From Streptomyces cyaneus (GTDB lineage: Bacteria; Actinomycetota; Actinomycetes; Streptomycetales; Streptomycetaceae), in assembly GCF_004028635.1 (NCBI RefSeq), contig NZ_RQJW01000006.1, positions 310,001 to 374,000 of the forward strand: 64,000 nt of DNA. The letters run 5' to 3'. A program made the position numbers and the translations under genes. Shown piece after piece: positions 52,911-63,031 of this stretch (the first letter of the stretch is position 1; every line of letters starts with the position of its first letter). The notes below the pieces were generated by a model. That model was given only the letters and a program-made list of their open reading frames with translations. It ran no database searches and was not told the DNA's origin.

Positions 52911-54524
52911 ATGACGGACGCGCAGGCCCCGGCCAAGACCGGCACGAACCCCCTCGCCCCCGCCCCGGAGGGCGCCCGTACCGCCGCCGACGTGGTCACC
53001 CCCGAGCTGGTGGCCCAGCTCACCAAGGGCGTGGTCGGCTCCGGTCGCACCGCCAACCACACGCCGTTCACCGGCGAGAAGCTGGCCGACCTGCCCGAAT
53101 CCACGCCCGAGGATGTGCACAAGGCCTTCGAGGCGGCCCGCACGGCCCAGGCGGTCTGGGCGCAGGTCCCCGTACGGCAGCGTGCCGCCGTCCTGCTCCG
53201 CTTCCACGACCTGGTGCTCGCACGCCAGGCCGAGGTCCTCGACCTCATCCAGCTGGAGACCGGCAAGGCCCGTCTGCACGCCCACGAGGAGGTGCAGGCC
53301 GTAGCCGTCGCGGCCCGCCATTACGGCCGTAAGGCACCCGCCTACCTCAAGCCGAAGCGGCACGCGGGCGCCATGCCCACGCTGACGAAGGTCACCGAGC
53401 TGCGCCACCCGCGCGGTGTCGTCGGCCAGATCGCCCCCTGGAACTACCCCCTGGAGCTGTCGGTCGGCGACGCGCTCCCGGCGTTCGTCGCGGGCAACGC
53501 GGTCGTCATGAAGCCGGACACGGAGACCTGCCTGACCGCCCTGTGGGCCCGTGACCTGCTCATAGAGGCCGGTCTGCCCGCCGACGTCTTCCAGGTCGTC
53601 CTCGGCGACGGCCCGGTCGTCGGCCCCGAGGTCGTCAGGCACGCCGACTACGTCTCCTTCACCGGCTCCACCCGCACCGGCCGCGAGGTCGCCCAGGGTG
53701 CCGCCGCCCGCCTGGTCGGCGTCTCCCTCGAACTCGGCGGCAAGAACGCCATGCTGGTCCTTGAGGACGCGGACATCGAGAAGGCCGCCGCGGGCGCCGT
53801 CCGCGCCTGCTTCTCCTCCGCGGGCCAACTGTGCATCTCCATCGAGCGGTTGTACGTCCACGAGTCCGTCGCGGACACCTTCGTCGAGCGCTTCGCCGCC
53901 CGCACCAAGGCGATGCGGCTCGGCAAGTCCCTCGCGTACGGCGCGGACATGGGCTCCCTGGTCGGCGAGCGGCAGCTGGAGACGGTCAGCCGGCATGTGG
54001 AGGAGGCCGTCGCCAAGGGCGCGAAGCTCGTCGCCGGCGGCACGGCCCGCCCCGACATCGGCCCGTACTTCTTCGAGCCCACCATCCTCGACGGCGTCGA
54101 GCCGGAGATGACCGTCTGCTCCGAGGAGACCTTCGGCCCGGTCGTCTCCATCTACCGCTTCAAGACCGAGGACGAGGCGATCGAGCACGCCAACTCCACT
54201 CCGTACGGCCTCAACTCGTCGGTCTGGACGAAGGACGGCAGCCGCGGCCGCGCGGTAGCCGCCCGTCTGCGCACCGGCACGGTCAACGTCAACGAGGGTT
54301 ACGCCCCCGCCTACGGCAGCGTCCAGTCGCCCATGGGCGGCATGAAGGACTCCGGCCTCGGCCGCCGCCACGGCTCCGAGGGCATCCTCAAGTACACGGA
54401 GGCCCAGACGGTCGCCCAGCAGCGGCTGCTGCCGATGGCGCCGTCGCTGGGGATGGACGACGAGAAGTACGCGCAGTTCATGAGCCGGAGCCTGAGGTTG
54501 ATGAAGGCGTTCCGCTTCCGCTAG
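52911..54524 (+). CDS. Succinic semialdehyde dehydrogenase-like aldehyde dehydrogenase
   Basis: The 537-residue NAD(P)+-dependent aldehyde dehydrogenase has the cofactor motif SFTGSTRTGREVA, the general base in LELGGKNAML and FSSAGQLCISIER with the nucleophilic Cys. Overall it resembles the GabD2-type succinate-semialdehyde dehydrogenases of actinobacteria. It is followed after 32 bases by a GMC oxidoreductase, suggesting joint oxidation of an alcohol via an aldehyde to an acid. The substrate is inferred from family only. Confidence 0.9.
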   Translation: MTDAQAPAKTGTNPLAPAPEGARTAADVVTPELVAQLTKGVVGSGRTANHTPFTGEKLADLPESTPEDVHKAFEAARTAQAVWAQVPVRQRAAVLLRFHDLVLARQAEVLDLIQLETGKARLHAHEEVQAVAVAARHYGRKAPAYLKPKRHAGAMPTLTKVTELRHPRGVVGQIAPWNYPLELSVGDALPAFVAGNAVVMKPDTETCLTALWARDLLIEAGLPADVFQVVLGDGPVVGPEVVRHADYVSFTGSTRTGREVAQGAAARLVGVSLELGGKNAMLVLEDADIEKAAAGAVRACFSSAGQLCISIERLYVHESVADTFVERFAARTKAMRLGKSLAYGADMGSLVGERQLETVSRHVEEAVAKGAKLVAGGTARPDIGPYFFEPTILDGVEPEMTVCSEETFGPVVSIYRFKTEDEAIEHANSTPYGLNSSVWTKDGSRGRAVAARLRTGTVNVNEGYAPAYGSVQSPMGGMKDSGLGRRHGSEGILKYTEAQTVAQQRLLPMAPSLGMDDEKYAQFMSRSLRLMKAFRFR

Positions 54525-54556
54525 TCAGCACCACCCGTTCTCAACGAGGAGAGCAC

Positions 54557-56362
54557 GTGTCACAGGAGAAGTCTGTCCAGACCCGGGACGAGGACGGGTA
54601 CGACTACGACGTCATCGTCGTCGGGTCGGGGTTCGGCGGTTCCGTCACGGCGCTCCGCCTGACCGAGAAGGGCTACCGCGTCGGCGTACTGGAGGCGGGC
54701 CGCCGCTGGACCCGCGAGTCCCTCCCGAAGAACTCCTGGGACCTCAGGAACTACCTCTGGGCCCCCAAGCTCGGCATGTACGGCATCCAGCGCATCCACC
54801 TGCTGGGCAACGTCATGGTGCTGGCGGGAGCGGGCGTCGGCGGCGGCTCCCTGAACTACGCCAACACCCTCTACGTACCACCGAAGGCCTTCTTCGACGA
54901 CCCCCAGTGGCGTGACATCACCGACTGGCAGGAGGAGCTCAAGCCGTACTACGACCAGGCCCAGCGCATGCTCGGCGTACGCCTCAACCCGACGATGACC
55001 CCCTCCGACGTCCACCTGAAGGCGGCCGCCGAGAAGATGGGCGTCGGCGACAGCTTCCACATGGCGCCGGTCGGCGTCTTCTTCGGCGACGGCAAGGACG
55101 CCGAGGGGGCGGCGCGGGCCACGCCGGGTCAGGAGGTGGCCGACCCGTACTTCGGCGGGGCGGGCCCGGCGCGCAAGGCGTGCACCGAGTGCGGCGAGTG
55201 CATGACGGGCTGCCGGCACGGTGCGAAGAACACGCTGAACGAGAACTACCTCTACCTGGCCGAGAAGGCGGGCGCGGTGGTCCACCCCCTGACGACGGTC
55301 GTGTCGATCACGGACGACTCGCAGGGCGGCTACGCGGTGGCGACCCTGCCGACCGACCGCAGAAAGAAGGGCGAGGGCAGGCTGTTCAAGGCCCGCCGGG
55401 TGGTGATCGCGGCCGGTACGTACGGCACCCAGACCCTGCTGCACCGCATGAAGGCGGGCGGCCAACTGCCGTATCTGTCATCCAAGCTGGGCGAGCTGAC
55501 CCGCACCAATTCCGAGGCCCTGGTCGGCGCGCAGACCGACAACCGGCGCTACCGCAAGGCGACGGGCGAGGCGAAGGTCGACTTCACCCGCGGAGTCGCC
55601 ATCACGTCGTCCATCCACCCGGACGCCAACACCCACATCGAGCCGGTCCGCTACGGCAAGGGCTCCAACTCGATGGGCGGCCTGTCGATCCTGCAGGTCC
55701 CGTACGCGGAGGGCTCCTCGCGTGTCGCCGCCTGGGTCCGCAACGCGGCCCGGCACCCGCTGCTGGTCCTGCGCTCCCTGTCCAACCGCCGCTGGTCGGA
55801 GCGGACCATCATCGGCCTGGTGATGCAGTCGCTGGACAACTCGCTGACGACGTATCTGAAGCCGGACGGCGTGGGCAAGGGCCTGCTGACGGCACGCCAG
55901 GGCCATGGCTCGCCCAACCCCAAGCAGATCAGGGCGGCTTCGGAGGCCGCCTCGGTGATCGCGGCCGACATCAACGGCTTCGCCGGCTCCAACGTCGGCG
56001 AGCTGATGGGCACCCCGCTCACCGCCCACTTCCTCGGCGGCTGCCCGATCGGCGACTCACCCGAGACCGGCGTGATCGACCCGTACCACCGCCTGTACGG
56101 CCACCCCGGCATCTCGGTCGTCGACGGAGCGGCGGTCTCGGCCAACCTGGGCGTGAACCCGTCCCTGACGATCACCGCACAGGCCGAGCGGGCGATGTCG
56201 TACTGGCCCAACAAGGGCGAGGCCGACCCGCGTCCGGTGCAGGGGGCGGCGTACGAACGCCTGAAGCCGGTCGAGCCGCAGTCACCGGCGGTCCCGGCGG
56301 AGGCGTTCGGGGCGTTGCGGTTGCCATTCCTGGGGATGCCGGCGGTGCCGCCGAAGAAGTAG
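54557..56362 (+). CDS. GMC oxidoreductase, cholesterol-oxidase-like, with Cys cluster
   Basis: The 601-residue FAD-dependent alcohol oxidase or dehydrogenase has the dinucleotide-binding motif VIVVGSGFGGSVTALRLTEKG near the N-terminus and the C-terminal GMC block (FLGGCPIGDSPETGVID, then GISVVDGAAVSANLGVNPSL). It carries CTECGECMTGCRHGAKNTL, a ferredoxin-like Cys pattern that is characteristic of a ChoD-like actinobacterial subgroup. The GTG start has GAGGAGAG upstream. It probably works with the preceding aldehyde dehydrogenase; cholesterol as substrate is not established. Confidence 0.88.
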   Translation: MSQEKSVQTRDEDGYDYDVIVVGSGFGGSVTALRLTEKGYRVGVLEAGRRWTRESLPKNSWDLRNYLWAPKLGMYGIQRIHLLGNVMVLAGAGVGGGSLNYANTLYVPPKAFFDDPQWRDITDWQEELKPYYDQAQRMLGVRLNPTMTPSDVHLKAAAEKMGVGDSFHMAPVGVFFGDGKDAEGAARATPGQEVADPYFGGAGPARKACTECGECMTGCRHGAKNTLNENYLYLAEKAGAVVHPLTTVVSITDDSQGGYAVATLPTDRRKKGEGRLFKARRVVIAAGTYGTQTLLHRMKAGGQLPYLSSKLGELTRTNSEALVGAQTDNRRYRKATGEAKVDFTRGVAITSSIHPDANTHIEPVRYGKGSNSMGGLSILQVPYAEGSSRVAAWVRNAARHPLLVLRSLSNRRWSERTIIGLVMQSLDNSLTTYLKPDGVGKGLLTARQGHGSPNPKQIRAASEAASVIAADINGFAGSNVGELMGTPLTAHFLGGCPIGDSPETGVIDPYHRLYGHPGISVVDGAAVSANLGVNPSLTITAQAERAMSYWPNKGEADPRPVQGAAYERLKPVEPQSPAVPAEAFGALRLPFLGMPAVPPKK

Positions 56363-56400
56363 GCCAGGCGGCCGGACGAACAACAAAGAACGGACAACAG

Positions 56401-56438
56401 AGAAGGACCTGCACCCCCCTCCGAGCGCAGGTCCTTCT
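56401..56438. terminator. Bidirectional terminator
   Basis: Perfect 12-bp arms AGAAGGACCTGC and GCAGGTCCTTCT with a 14-base loop lie between the convergent GMC oxidoreductase and surface-protein genes. Confidence 0.85.
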
Positions 56439-56465
56439 CTGTCTTGCGTCGAGCTTTGATGAGGC

Positions 56466-57491
56466 TCAGGCCTCGGCACCGCTCCGACGACGCTTCATCG
56501 CGAACATGACGCCGGCACCGGCGACGATCGCGACGCCACCGATGGTGGCGATGATCGGGAGGTTGGAGCTGGAGCCGGTCTCGGCGAGCGCGCCGTCGAC
56601 GTCGACGTCGCTGACCTCGGAGATCGGGGCCTGGCCACCGGTCTGCGGCTTGGCGTCGCCCGGGTTACCCGGGTCGGAGCCCGCGGCGAGGATGTCGAAG
56701 AAGTAGATCCAGCCGTTCGGGTCGTCGGCGACCCAGCAGCCCTCGGCGTCCGAGTACTGCGCGAAGCCGCCGGTGATGCCGATGGAGTCCGGCACCTTGC
56801 CGCTGACATTCAGCCGCAGCTTGAACGAGGTCGACTGGCCGGCGTCGAGCGCGAACGCGGTGAAGGTGGCGCCCTCACCGGCAGCGTCCGCGAGGGTCTG
56901 CCAGCTGCCGGTCTCCTTGTTGAAGACCTGGACCTTGATCTGGCCGGAGTAGTCGACGTCGTCCCAGCCGAGCGCCGCGACGCCGATCAGCGGCTTGATG
57001 TTCTTGATGTCCTGGTCACCGGAGTTGGAGACGTCGAACGAGAAGTTGGTCCAGCCGCTGCCGGCGACGATCGTCTCGGGCAGGCCCGACAGACCGCTGT
57101 GCAGGTCCTCGCTGAGGCCGATGGACTCGTCGTCGGCGTCCTCGCAGTAGTCGACCTCCTCCGGAGCGCTCTCGCTGGCGCTCGGCGACGGGGAGGTGGA
57201 GGCCGTGGGCTCGTCGGTGGGCGTCGGCTCTTCGGTGGTCGGCGCGGTCTCGTCTTCGGTGGGCGTCGGCTCTTCGGTGGTCGGCGCGGTCTCGTCCTGG
57301 GTGGGCGTCGGCTCTTCGGTGGTCGGCGTGACCTCGTCCTGGGTGGGCGTCGGCTCCTCGACGGTCGGCGTGCTCTCCGACGCCGTCGGCGTCGGGTCGT
57401 CCGTGGCGAACGCGGCCGGCGCGGAAAGCAGAGCGATCGGCGCTATGACAGCCGTCGTGGCTGCGGCGGCCAGGGCACGGCGAAGCTTCAT
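56466..57491 (-). CDS. Sortase-anchored (LAETG) surface protein with Thr/Pro/Glu repeats
   Basis: The 341-residue protein has a Sec signal peptide (MKLRRALAAAATTAVIAPIA.., cleaved near FAT). An acidic stalk of 14-residue units EEPTPTQDEVTPTT follows, then a beta-rich domain of about 170 residues with two or three Cys, and the C-terminal LAETG, a helix and RRR. This is the class E sortase layout. The domain (SGWTNFSFDVSNSGDQDIKN) looks like an adhesion or cohesin-like Ig fold; no catalytic motif is seen. The start is the ATG directly before the signal, with GAGG upstream. Confidence 0.88.
   Translation of the reverse strand: MKLRRALAAAATTAVIAPIALLSAPAAFATDDPTPTASESTPTVEEPTPTQDEVTPTTEEPTPTQDETAPTTEEPTPTEDETAPTTEEPTPTDEPTASTSPSPSASESAPEEVDYCEDADDESIGLSEDLHSGLSGLPETIVAGSGWTNFSFDVSNSGDQDIKNIKPLIGVAALGWDDVDYSGQIKVQVFNKETGSWQTLADAAGEGATFTAFALDAGQSTSFKLRLNVSGKVPDSIGITGGFAQYSDAEGCWVADDPNGWIYFFDILAAGSDPGNPGDAKPQTGGQAPISEVSDVDVDGALAETGSSSNLPIIATIGGVAIVAGAGVMFAMKRRRSGAEA
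57196..57365 (-). repeat. 42-bp tandem repeats in surface-protein stalk
   Basis: About four in-frame units encode EEPTPTxDExxPTT. The units are almost identical at DNA level and so are liable to change in number. Confidence 0.8.
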
Positions 57492-57641
57492 GAAGACCTC
57501 GAAAGTCCGGAGTGCTGCGACCTCGCAACACGCATATGGCAGGGAGGCCTCCGCGTGTGGGGCGCGGGTGTGGCCGTTGATACGCAGGGTTTGATCGGCG
57601 ACGGCTGTGAATGGTTGTGCCCTCACTAACAGGTTTCTTAT

Positions 57642-57655
57642 GTGGCCTGCGTCAC
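57642..57655. promoter_or_regulatory. Candidate Crp site
   Basis: GTGGCCTGCGTCAC fits the GTG-N6-GNCAC pattern reported for Streptomyces coelicolor Crp. It lies between the divergent surface-protein gene and the following membrane-protein gene, about 100 bases before the latter. Confidence 0.4.
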
Positions 57656-57752
57656 ACGCCAGAGGGGATCTGCTCGGCCGCCCGGAGCCGACGTACGGAG
57701 CTGACGTACGCTCAGCCGGCCGACAGCCCGCTGAGAGGAAGCGCACACCGCC

Positions 57753-59006
57753 GTGACCGACAAGCCGTCCGAAGGGCCCAGACCGGAGTCCACGCCCGAC
57801 CGTGACTCCGGTGGCTCCTCGTCCCAGCCCGGGGGCTCGTCCATATCGGACGACGCATGGGAGAAGTTCGTCCAGGACGCCGAGCGCGATCACGCCGCCG
57901 CCCCGAAGGAACCGTCCGCACGGGCACGAATGGTGGCCGAACGGCTGCGCGCGCTGGACGAGGCGGAGGCCCGCAAGTCGCGCGCCGGACGCCGCTGGGG
58001 GAGGAAGAAGGCGCCCGCCGACCCCTGGCAGCCCGAAGGGTGGCGCACCGGCCCCGCCTGGCAGGAGATGAACGACCGCAGCTCGCGCCGGCGGAAGGTC
58101 TGGAGCGCCCTCGGCGTGCTGCTCGCCGTCGCGGTCGCCCTGATCGCGCTCAAGCCCTCCGCCGCGCTGTCCTTGCTGCCGGGCGGTTCCGAGGACTCGG
58201 CGGGGGCATCCGCTTCGGCGTCACCGCTGGCCCCGGAGACGAGCCGGCCGAGTGACGCGCCCGCCGGCACCGCCGGCCTGCCGACCCGGGAGCAGCCCTT
58301 CATCGGCTCCCCGGCCGACCGCTGGGCCGCGGGCGCGGACGCCATAGAGGTGCCGAAGGTGCCCAAGGCCGTCCGCGGGGTCTCCGCCGCGCGGATCACG
58401 ACGGCGCTGCGCCTGACCAAGGACTTCCTGGTCGCCTCGAACCTCGACCGCGACGTGCTGTACGGCGCCGAACCGAAGAAGGCACTGGCGCTCGTCGACC
58501 CTCTGCAGCGGGACTATCTCTCCGACCTGCGGTCCGCCCTGCGCCACCCCACGGTGAAGAACGACCCCACGTGGACCTTCACCCGCTTCGACCCGGACAA
58601 GGTCGAACTCGTGGGCACCGAGGTCAGGGTCCGCGGCCGGATGACCGTCGAACCAGGTGACAACGCCGGCCAGGCGCGGATCCGGGCCGACTACACCTTC
58701 GTGTATCCGCTGGCCAAGGCCGGTGGCGGCAGCGAGGTCGCCCGTACGATCGTCCGCCGGGTCGTCGAGGTGGACGTCTTGGATCCCGCCAGATACCAGG
58801 GAACCGAGGGGCGCATTTGGGTGTACGACCTCGACGGCGAGATCTCCAACGACAACTGCCGGGACGGCGACGGTCTCATCCAGCCGCTGTTCCAGGCCGA
58901 TCTGTCCGCCAGTCCCGGGCCCTCCGGCACGGTGGTCGACCCGTACGACCGCAGCAGGGAGCTGGAGAGGGCCGAGGGTGAGTGCGGCACCGTCTCGCGC
59001 ACGTGA
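57753..59006 (+). CDS. Single-pass membrane protein of unknown function
   Basis: The 417-residue protein has a charged cytoplasmic N-terminal region rich in Arg and Glu, one helix (about 113-135, VWSALGVLLAVAVALIALKP), a Ser/Ala/Pro linker and a conserved-looking extracytoplasmic domain (ITTALRLTKDFLVASNLDRD to WVYDLDGEISNDNCRDGDGL). I do not recognise a family. The GTG start has GAGAGG upstream. The gene stands alone before a strong terminator. Confidence 0.8.
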   Translation: MTDKPSEGPRPESTPDRDSGGSSSQPGGSSISDDAWEKFVQDAERDHAAAPKEPSARARMVAERLRALDEAEARKSRAGRRWGRKKAPADPWQPEGWRTGPAWQEMNDRSSRRRKVWSALGVLLAVAVALIALKPSAALSLLPGGSEDSAGASASASPLAPETSRPSDAPAGTAGLPTREQPFIGSPADRWAAGADAIEVPKVPKAVRGVSAARITTALRLTKDFLVASNLDRDVLYGAEPKKALALVDPLQRDYLSDLRSALRHPTVKNDPTWTFTRFDPDKVELVGTEVRVRGRMTVEPGDNAGQARIRADYTFVYPLAKAGGGSEVARTIVRRVVEVDVLDPARYQGTEGRIWVYDLDGEISNDNCRDGDGLIQPLFQADLSASPGPSGTVVDPYDRSRELERAEGECGTVSRT

Positions 59007-59043
59007 CGACGTCGTAGTCCGACGGACATGAGAACGGACATGA

Positions 59044-59082
59044 GAAGGGCCCCGCAGGGCGGAGCCGCGGGGCCCTTCTTTC
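59044..59082 (+). terminator. Rho-independent terminator
   Basis: Perfect 12-bp arms GAAGGGCCCCGC and GCGGGGCCCTTC with an 11-base loop and a following TTTC lie just after the membrane-protein gene. Confidence 0.88.
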
Positions 59083-59475
59083 GTCAGCACCGACGTCAGG
59101 GCAGCGTCGGTGCTTGGGAAGCGGCGCCGGGGGGTTGCGCCGCTGGTCCTTGGTCCTGTCGTCGCATCGTGCTGGACGGGCGAGGCCGCCGCAACCGCTC
59201 GACCCGGCGTTGTACTCCGTTCCGGCATTTCCGCCGGTCGGCCCCGGGCGTCCCCGGAGCCGACCGTTCTCTTGGGTGACCGGGCTGCTGTCCCCTGCCG
59301 TCCGGTCACTTACCTGGAGCGAGGTCCCACGGCGCACGGCATGATCCGTACACCTCATCGCTCCAGCGAGCCACGCGTGGTTCTTTCGGGCCCGCCCCTG
59401 GCTGGCACGGACACCGGTACCAACGAAGGGGTCCGGGAGGCGTCACGCGCCGGACGAGTGAGAGGGGGCCCGAAC
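59083..59475. other. Intergenic stretch without recognised content
   Basis: No protein-like reading frame, RNA gene or repeat was recognised between the terminator and the end of the chorismate mutase gene. Confidence 0.4.
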
Positions 59476-59763
59476 TCAGATGCGACCGCGACACAGTTCG
59501 AGGAGCGTCATGGCGAGCGCCGTGCCCGGCTTGCCCAGCGCCTCGCTGTAGTGGTTGAGGATCTCCATCTCGCGGGAGAGGTTCACCCGCCGTCCGCCGG
59601 AGGTGATCCGCGCCTCCTGGACCACGGCGGAGACGGCCATCCGTTCCTGGATCAGGCCGATGATCCGGTCGTCGAGCGCGTCGATGCGTTCACGGGCACC
59701 GGTGATCACGCCGGCGGCCTCAGCGGTGTGCGCGCCTGTCTTCTCGGTGGCGGTGGTGGTCAT
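59476..59763 (-). CDS. AroQ-type chorismate mutase
   Basis: The 95-residue all-helical enzyme converts chorismate to prephenate, the first step specific to Phe and Tyr. Conserved residues are visible in ARERIDALDDRIIGLIQERM (Arg, Asp, Arg), VVQEARI and REMEILNHY. The start has GAGGAG upstream. A leader ORF and hairpin precede it on the same strand, suggesting control by aromatic amino acid supply. It is divergent from guaA. Confidence 0.9.
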   Translation of the reverse strand: MTTTATEKTGAHTAEAAGVITGARERIDALDDRIIGLIQERMAVSAVVQEARITSGGRRVNLSREMEILNHYSEALGKPGTALAMTLLELCRGRI

Positions 59764-59820
59764 TTCGGGGGCTCCTCGCTGGACGGGTGGGCCGCCCCGG
59801 AGCGACAGGATCCGGAAACG

Positions 59821-59857
59821 CCAGACGCCCCGGACCTTGTCGGCCCGGGGCGCCTGG
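59821..59857 (-). terminator. Attenuator hairpin before chorismate mutase
   Basis: Thirteen-base arms pair with one G-U (RNA) between leader ORF and gene, with an 11-base loop, followed in the sense direction by CGTTTCC. It begins 20 bases after the leader stop codon. Confidence 0.6.
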
Positions 59858-59876
59858 GAAGTCGCTTGTCAGTTGC

Positions 59877-59948
59877 TCAAGCAGCACGACCATGGCAGCC
59901 GGCGGGCCGGGTGCCATAGGTAAAGAGGAAGGTCGGGTGCGTGAGCAT
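59877..59948 (-). CDS. Putative aromatic leader peptide
   Basis: The 23-residue ORF has aromatic residues packed as TFLFTY (Phe7, Phe9, Tyr11). It lies directly before a terminator-like hairpin and the chorismate mutase gene. Leader peptides rich in the regulated amino acid are the hallmark of ribosome-mediated attenuation. The Shine-Dalgarno is weak, so the transcript may be leaderless at this ATG or the peptide may be fortuitous. Confidence 0.5.
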   Translation of the reverse strand: MLTHPTFLFTYGTRPAGCHGRAA

Positions 59949-60084
59949 GGGGTCAGTATGCCGTGGGGGAGAGCGGTGTCCAAGACGGTTCGCATCCTGA
60001 GACGGGCTTCGGCCCCAGGGGGCTCCCGCCGCGCCCGGTAGACTCGGCCTCACACACACCTCGCTCACCGCCGGAAGGCAACCC

Positions 60085-61662
<1,578 letters not shown>

Positions 61663-61685
61663 GCCCCGCCGGGTCCTGCTAGGTC

Positions 61686-62171
61686 CTAGGTCCGCTTGAG
61701 CGTGCGCACCGGCGCTCCGGGCTTCCAGGTCTGGACGACGAGGTACTTGTCGTCCTCGACGTAGGTCCTCACGACCTCCGTGAGCTCGGTGCGGAAGAGG
61801 TGGAACGGCTCCGGCGGTTCCACCTCTTCGGTGTACGCCGCCTTCAGCTCGGGGTCCTCGACCTCGATCGCCCGCCCGCTGATCCGCACGTCTCCGCCGC
61901 CCATGCCGGTGCCCTCGCCCGGGTTCGCCTGGAGCGCGAAGCGCGGGTCGCGGCGCAGGTCGAGCGCCTTGAGCGAGTCCGGCATCATGCCGAGCCACAG
62001 CTCGCCGTTCAGGAAGCGGACCTCGAGGCCGGTGGTGCGTGGGGAGCCGTCCTTGCGGAGCGTGGCGAGGACATGGTGAGTGAAGGCGCTGAACCGCTCC
62101 TCCGCGGTGCGGGCGAGGTCCGGTTCCGCCTCGGTGAAGGTGGCCCAGTTCGCTGCCGTGTGTGTGGTCAT
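61686..62171 (-). CDS. PPOX-class (pyridoxamine phosphate oxidase-fold) protein
   Basis: The 161-residue split-barrel protein probably binds FMN, F420 or haem. The pattern ATLRKDGSPRTTGLEVRFLN then ELWLGMMPDSLKALDLRRDP is typical of actinobacterial PPOX proteins. ATG 62171 is the family-like start (TTHTAANWATF). It is convergent with guaA. The reaction is unknown. Confidence 0.85.
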   Translation of the reverse strand: MTTHTAANWATFTEAEPDLARTAEERFSAFTHHVLATLRKDGSPRTTGLEVRFLNGELWLGMMPDSLKALDLRRDPRFALQANPGEGTGMGGGDVRISGRAIEVEDPELKAAYTEEVEPPEPFHLFRTELTEVVRTYVEDDKYLVVQTWKPGAPVRTLKRT

Positions 62172-62241
62172 ACGGTGAGTGTCGCGCCGATACCCGACAT
62201 CTGCTGTCGGGTATCCGAGGTGTCCGCCCCTGACGGCGGCG

Positions 62242-62868
62242 TCATGCCGCGTACGGCACAGGGCGGACGTATCTCTCCCGGCCCTCCTCGTCCCGCAACG
62301 GCGTGCATCCCGCGGTGGTGAGCTGCTGGGCCAGCTTCGCGCGCCGGGTCGTGTTGAGGCGCAGGGCACCCAGCAGGAGTGCCGGCATCAGGACGGCGAG
62401 CGGGAGCAGGACGGCGGGCTTGGCGGTCAGCAGGGCCAGGACCGGGAACAGGGCCGCGGAGGCCCAGGCTATGGCGAGCAGCCGCTTGCGATCGCCCACC
62501 GCCCCGAGGGAGTCGTGCTTGATGAGCGCGGTGATCAGGTCGACGTCCGGCTGCGCCTCGGGGAGGGGAGTCAGCGAACCCGGGTGCATGCCGGGGACCG
62601 GGCCTCCCGCGCCCGCCTGCGGGAACGCGGCCGCGTTGGCCGCCGCGCGCTGCTGTGCCCGGGGGGCGTCGTCGCGGACCAGGTACACGTGCAGGGTCTT
62701 GTTCTCGCCGACGCGGCGGACGTCCGCGTACCGGAAGCCGTAGCACTCGGCGATGTACGCGAGTGCGCCCAGGGTCCGCAGCCGGGTGTAGGGGTGGACA
62801 ATCTCGACGACGTCCTCGGAGGCGATCTGGCGCATGAGGGCGGTGACGCGGCGGTCGGCGAGGCTCAC
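62242..62868 (-). CDS. Small membrane protein of unknown function
   Basis: The 208-residue protein has a soluble N-terminal domain of about 125 residues (RVTALMRQIASEDVVEIVHP, then LGALAYIAECYGFRYADVRR) and two adjacent helices (LAIAWASAALFPVLALL and AVLLPLAVLMPALLLGALRL). A short cytoplasmic tail ends ERYVRPVPYAA. GTG 62868 has GGGAG upstream; an ATG at 62952 is an alternative. It is divergent from the class II aldolase gene. No family recognised. Confidence 0.75.
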   Translation of the reverse strand: MSLADRRVTALMRQIASEDVVEIVHPYTRLRTLGALAYIAECYGFRYADVRRVGENKTLHVYLVRDDAPRAQQRAAANAAAFPQAGAGGPVPGMHPGSLTPLPEAQPDVDLITALIKHDSLGAVGDRKRLLAIAWASAALFPVLALLTAKPAVLLPLAVLMPALLLGALRLNTTRRAKLAQQLTTAGCTPLRDEEGRERYVRPVPYAA

Positions 62869-63031
62869 AGGGGCTCCCGGCTGAAAAGTGACGCTGAATT
62901 TCTGGTTCCGCACACCAGACCCGTGAGCCCCGGCAAGGGTTGCGTGCGTCATCTTCACGGAACATCTCTGTTCTCCTGCGCTGACCGACGGTAACTTCCG
63001 CCCCGTAAAGCACCCCAGTGCTGGAGGACAC

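Noticed and set aside
59110..59475. Possible small RNA or gene in the stretch downstream of the orphan membrane protein
   Set aside because: No conserved RNA motif recognised and all frames look like composition artefacts.
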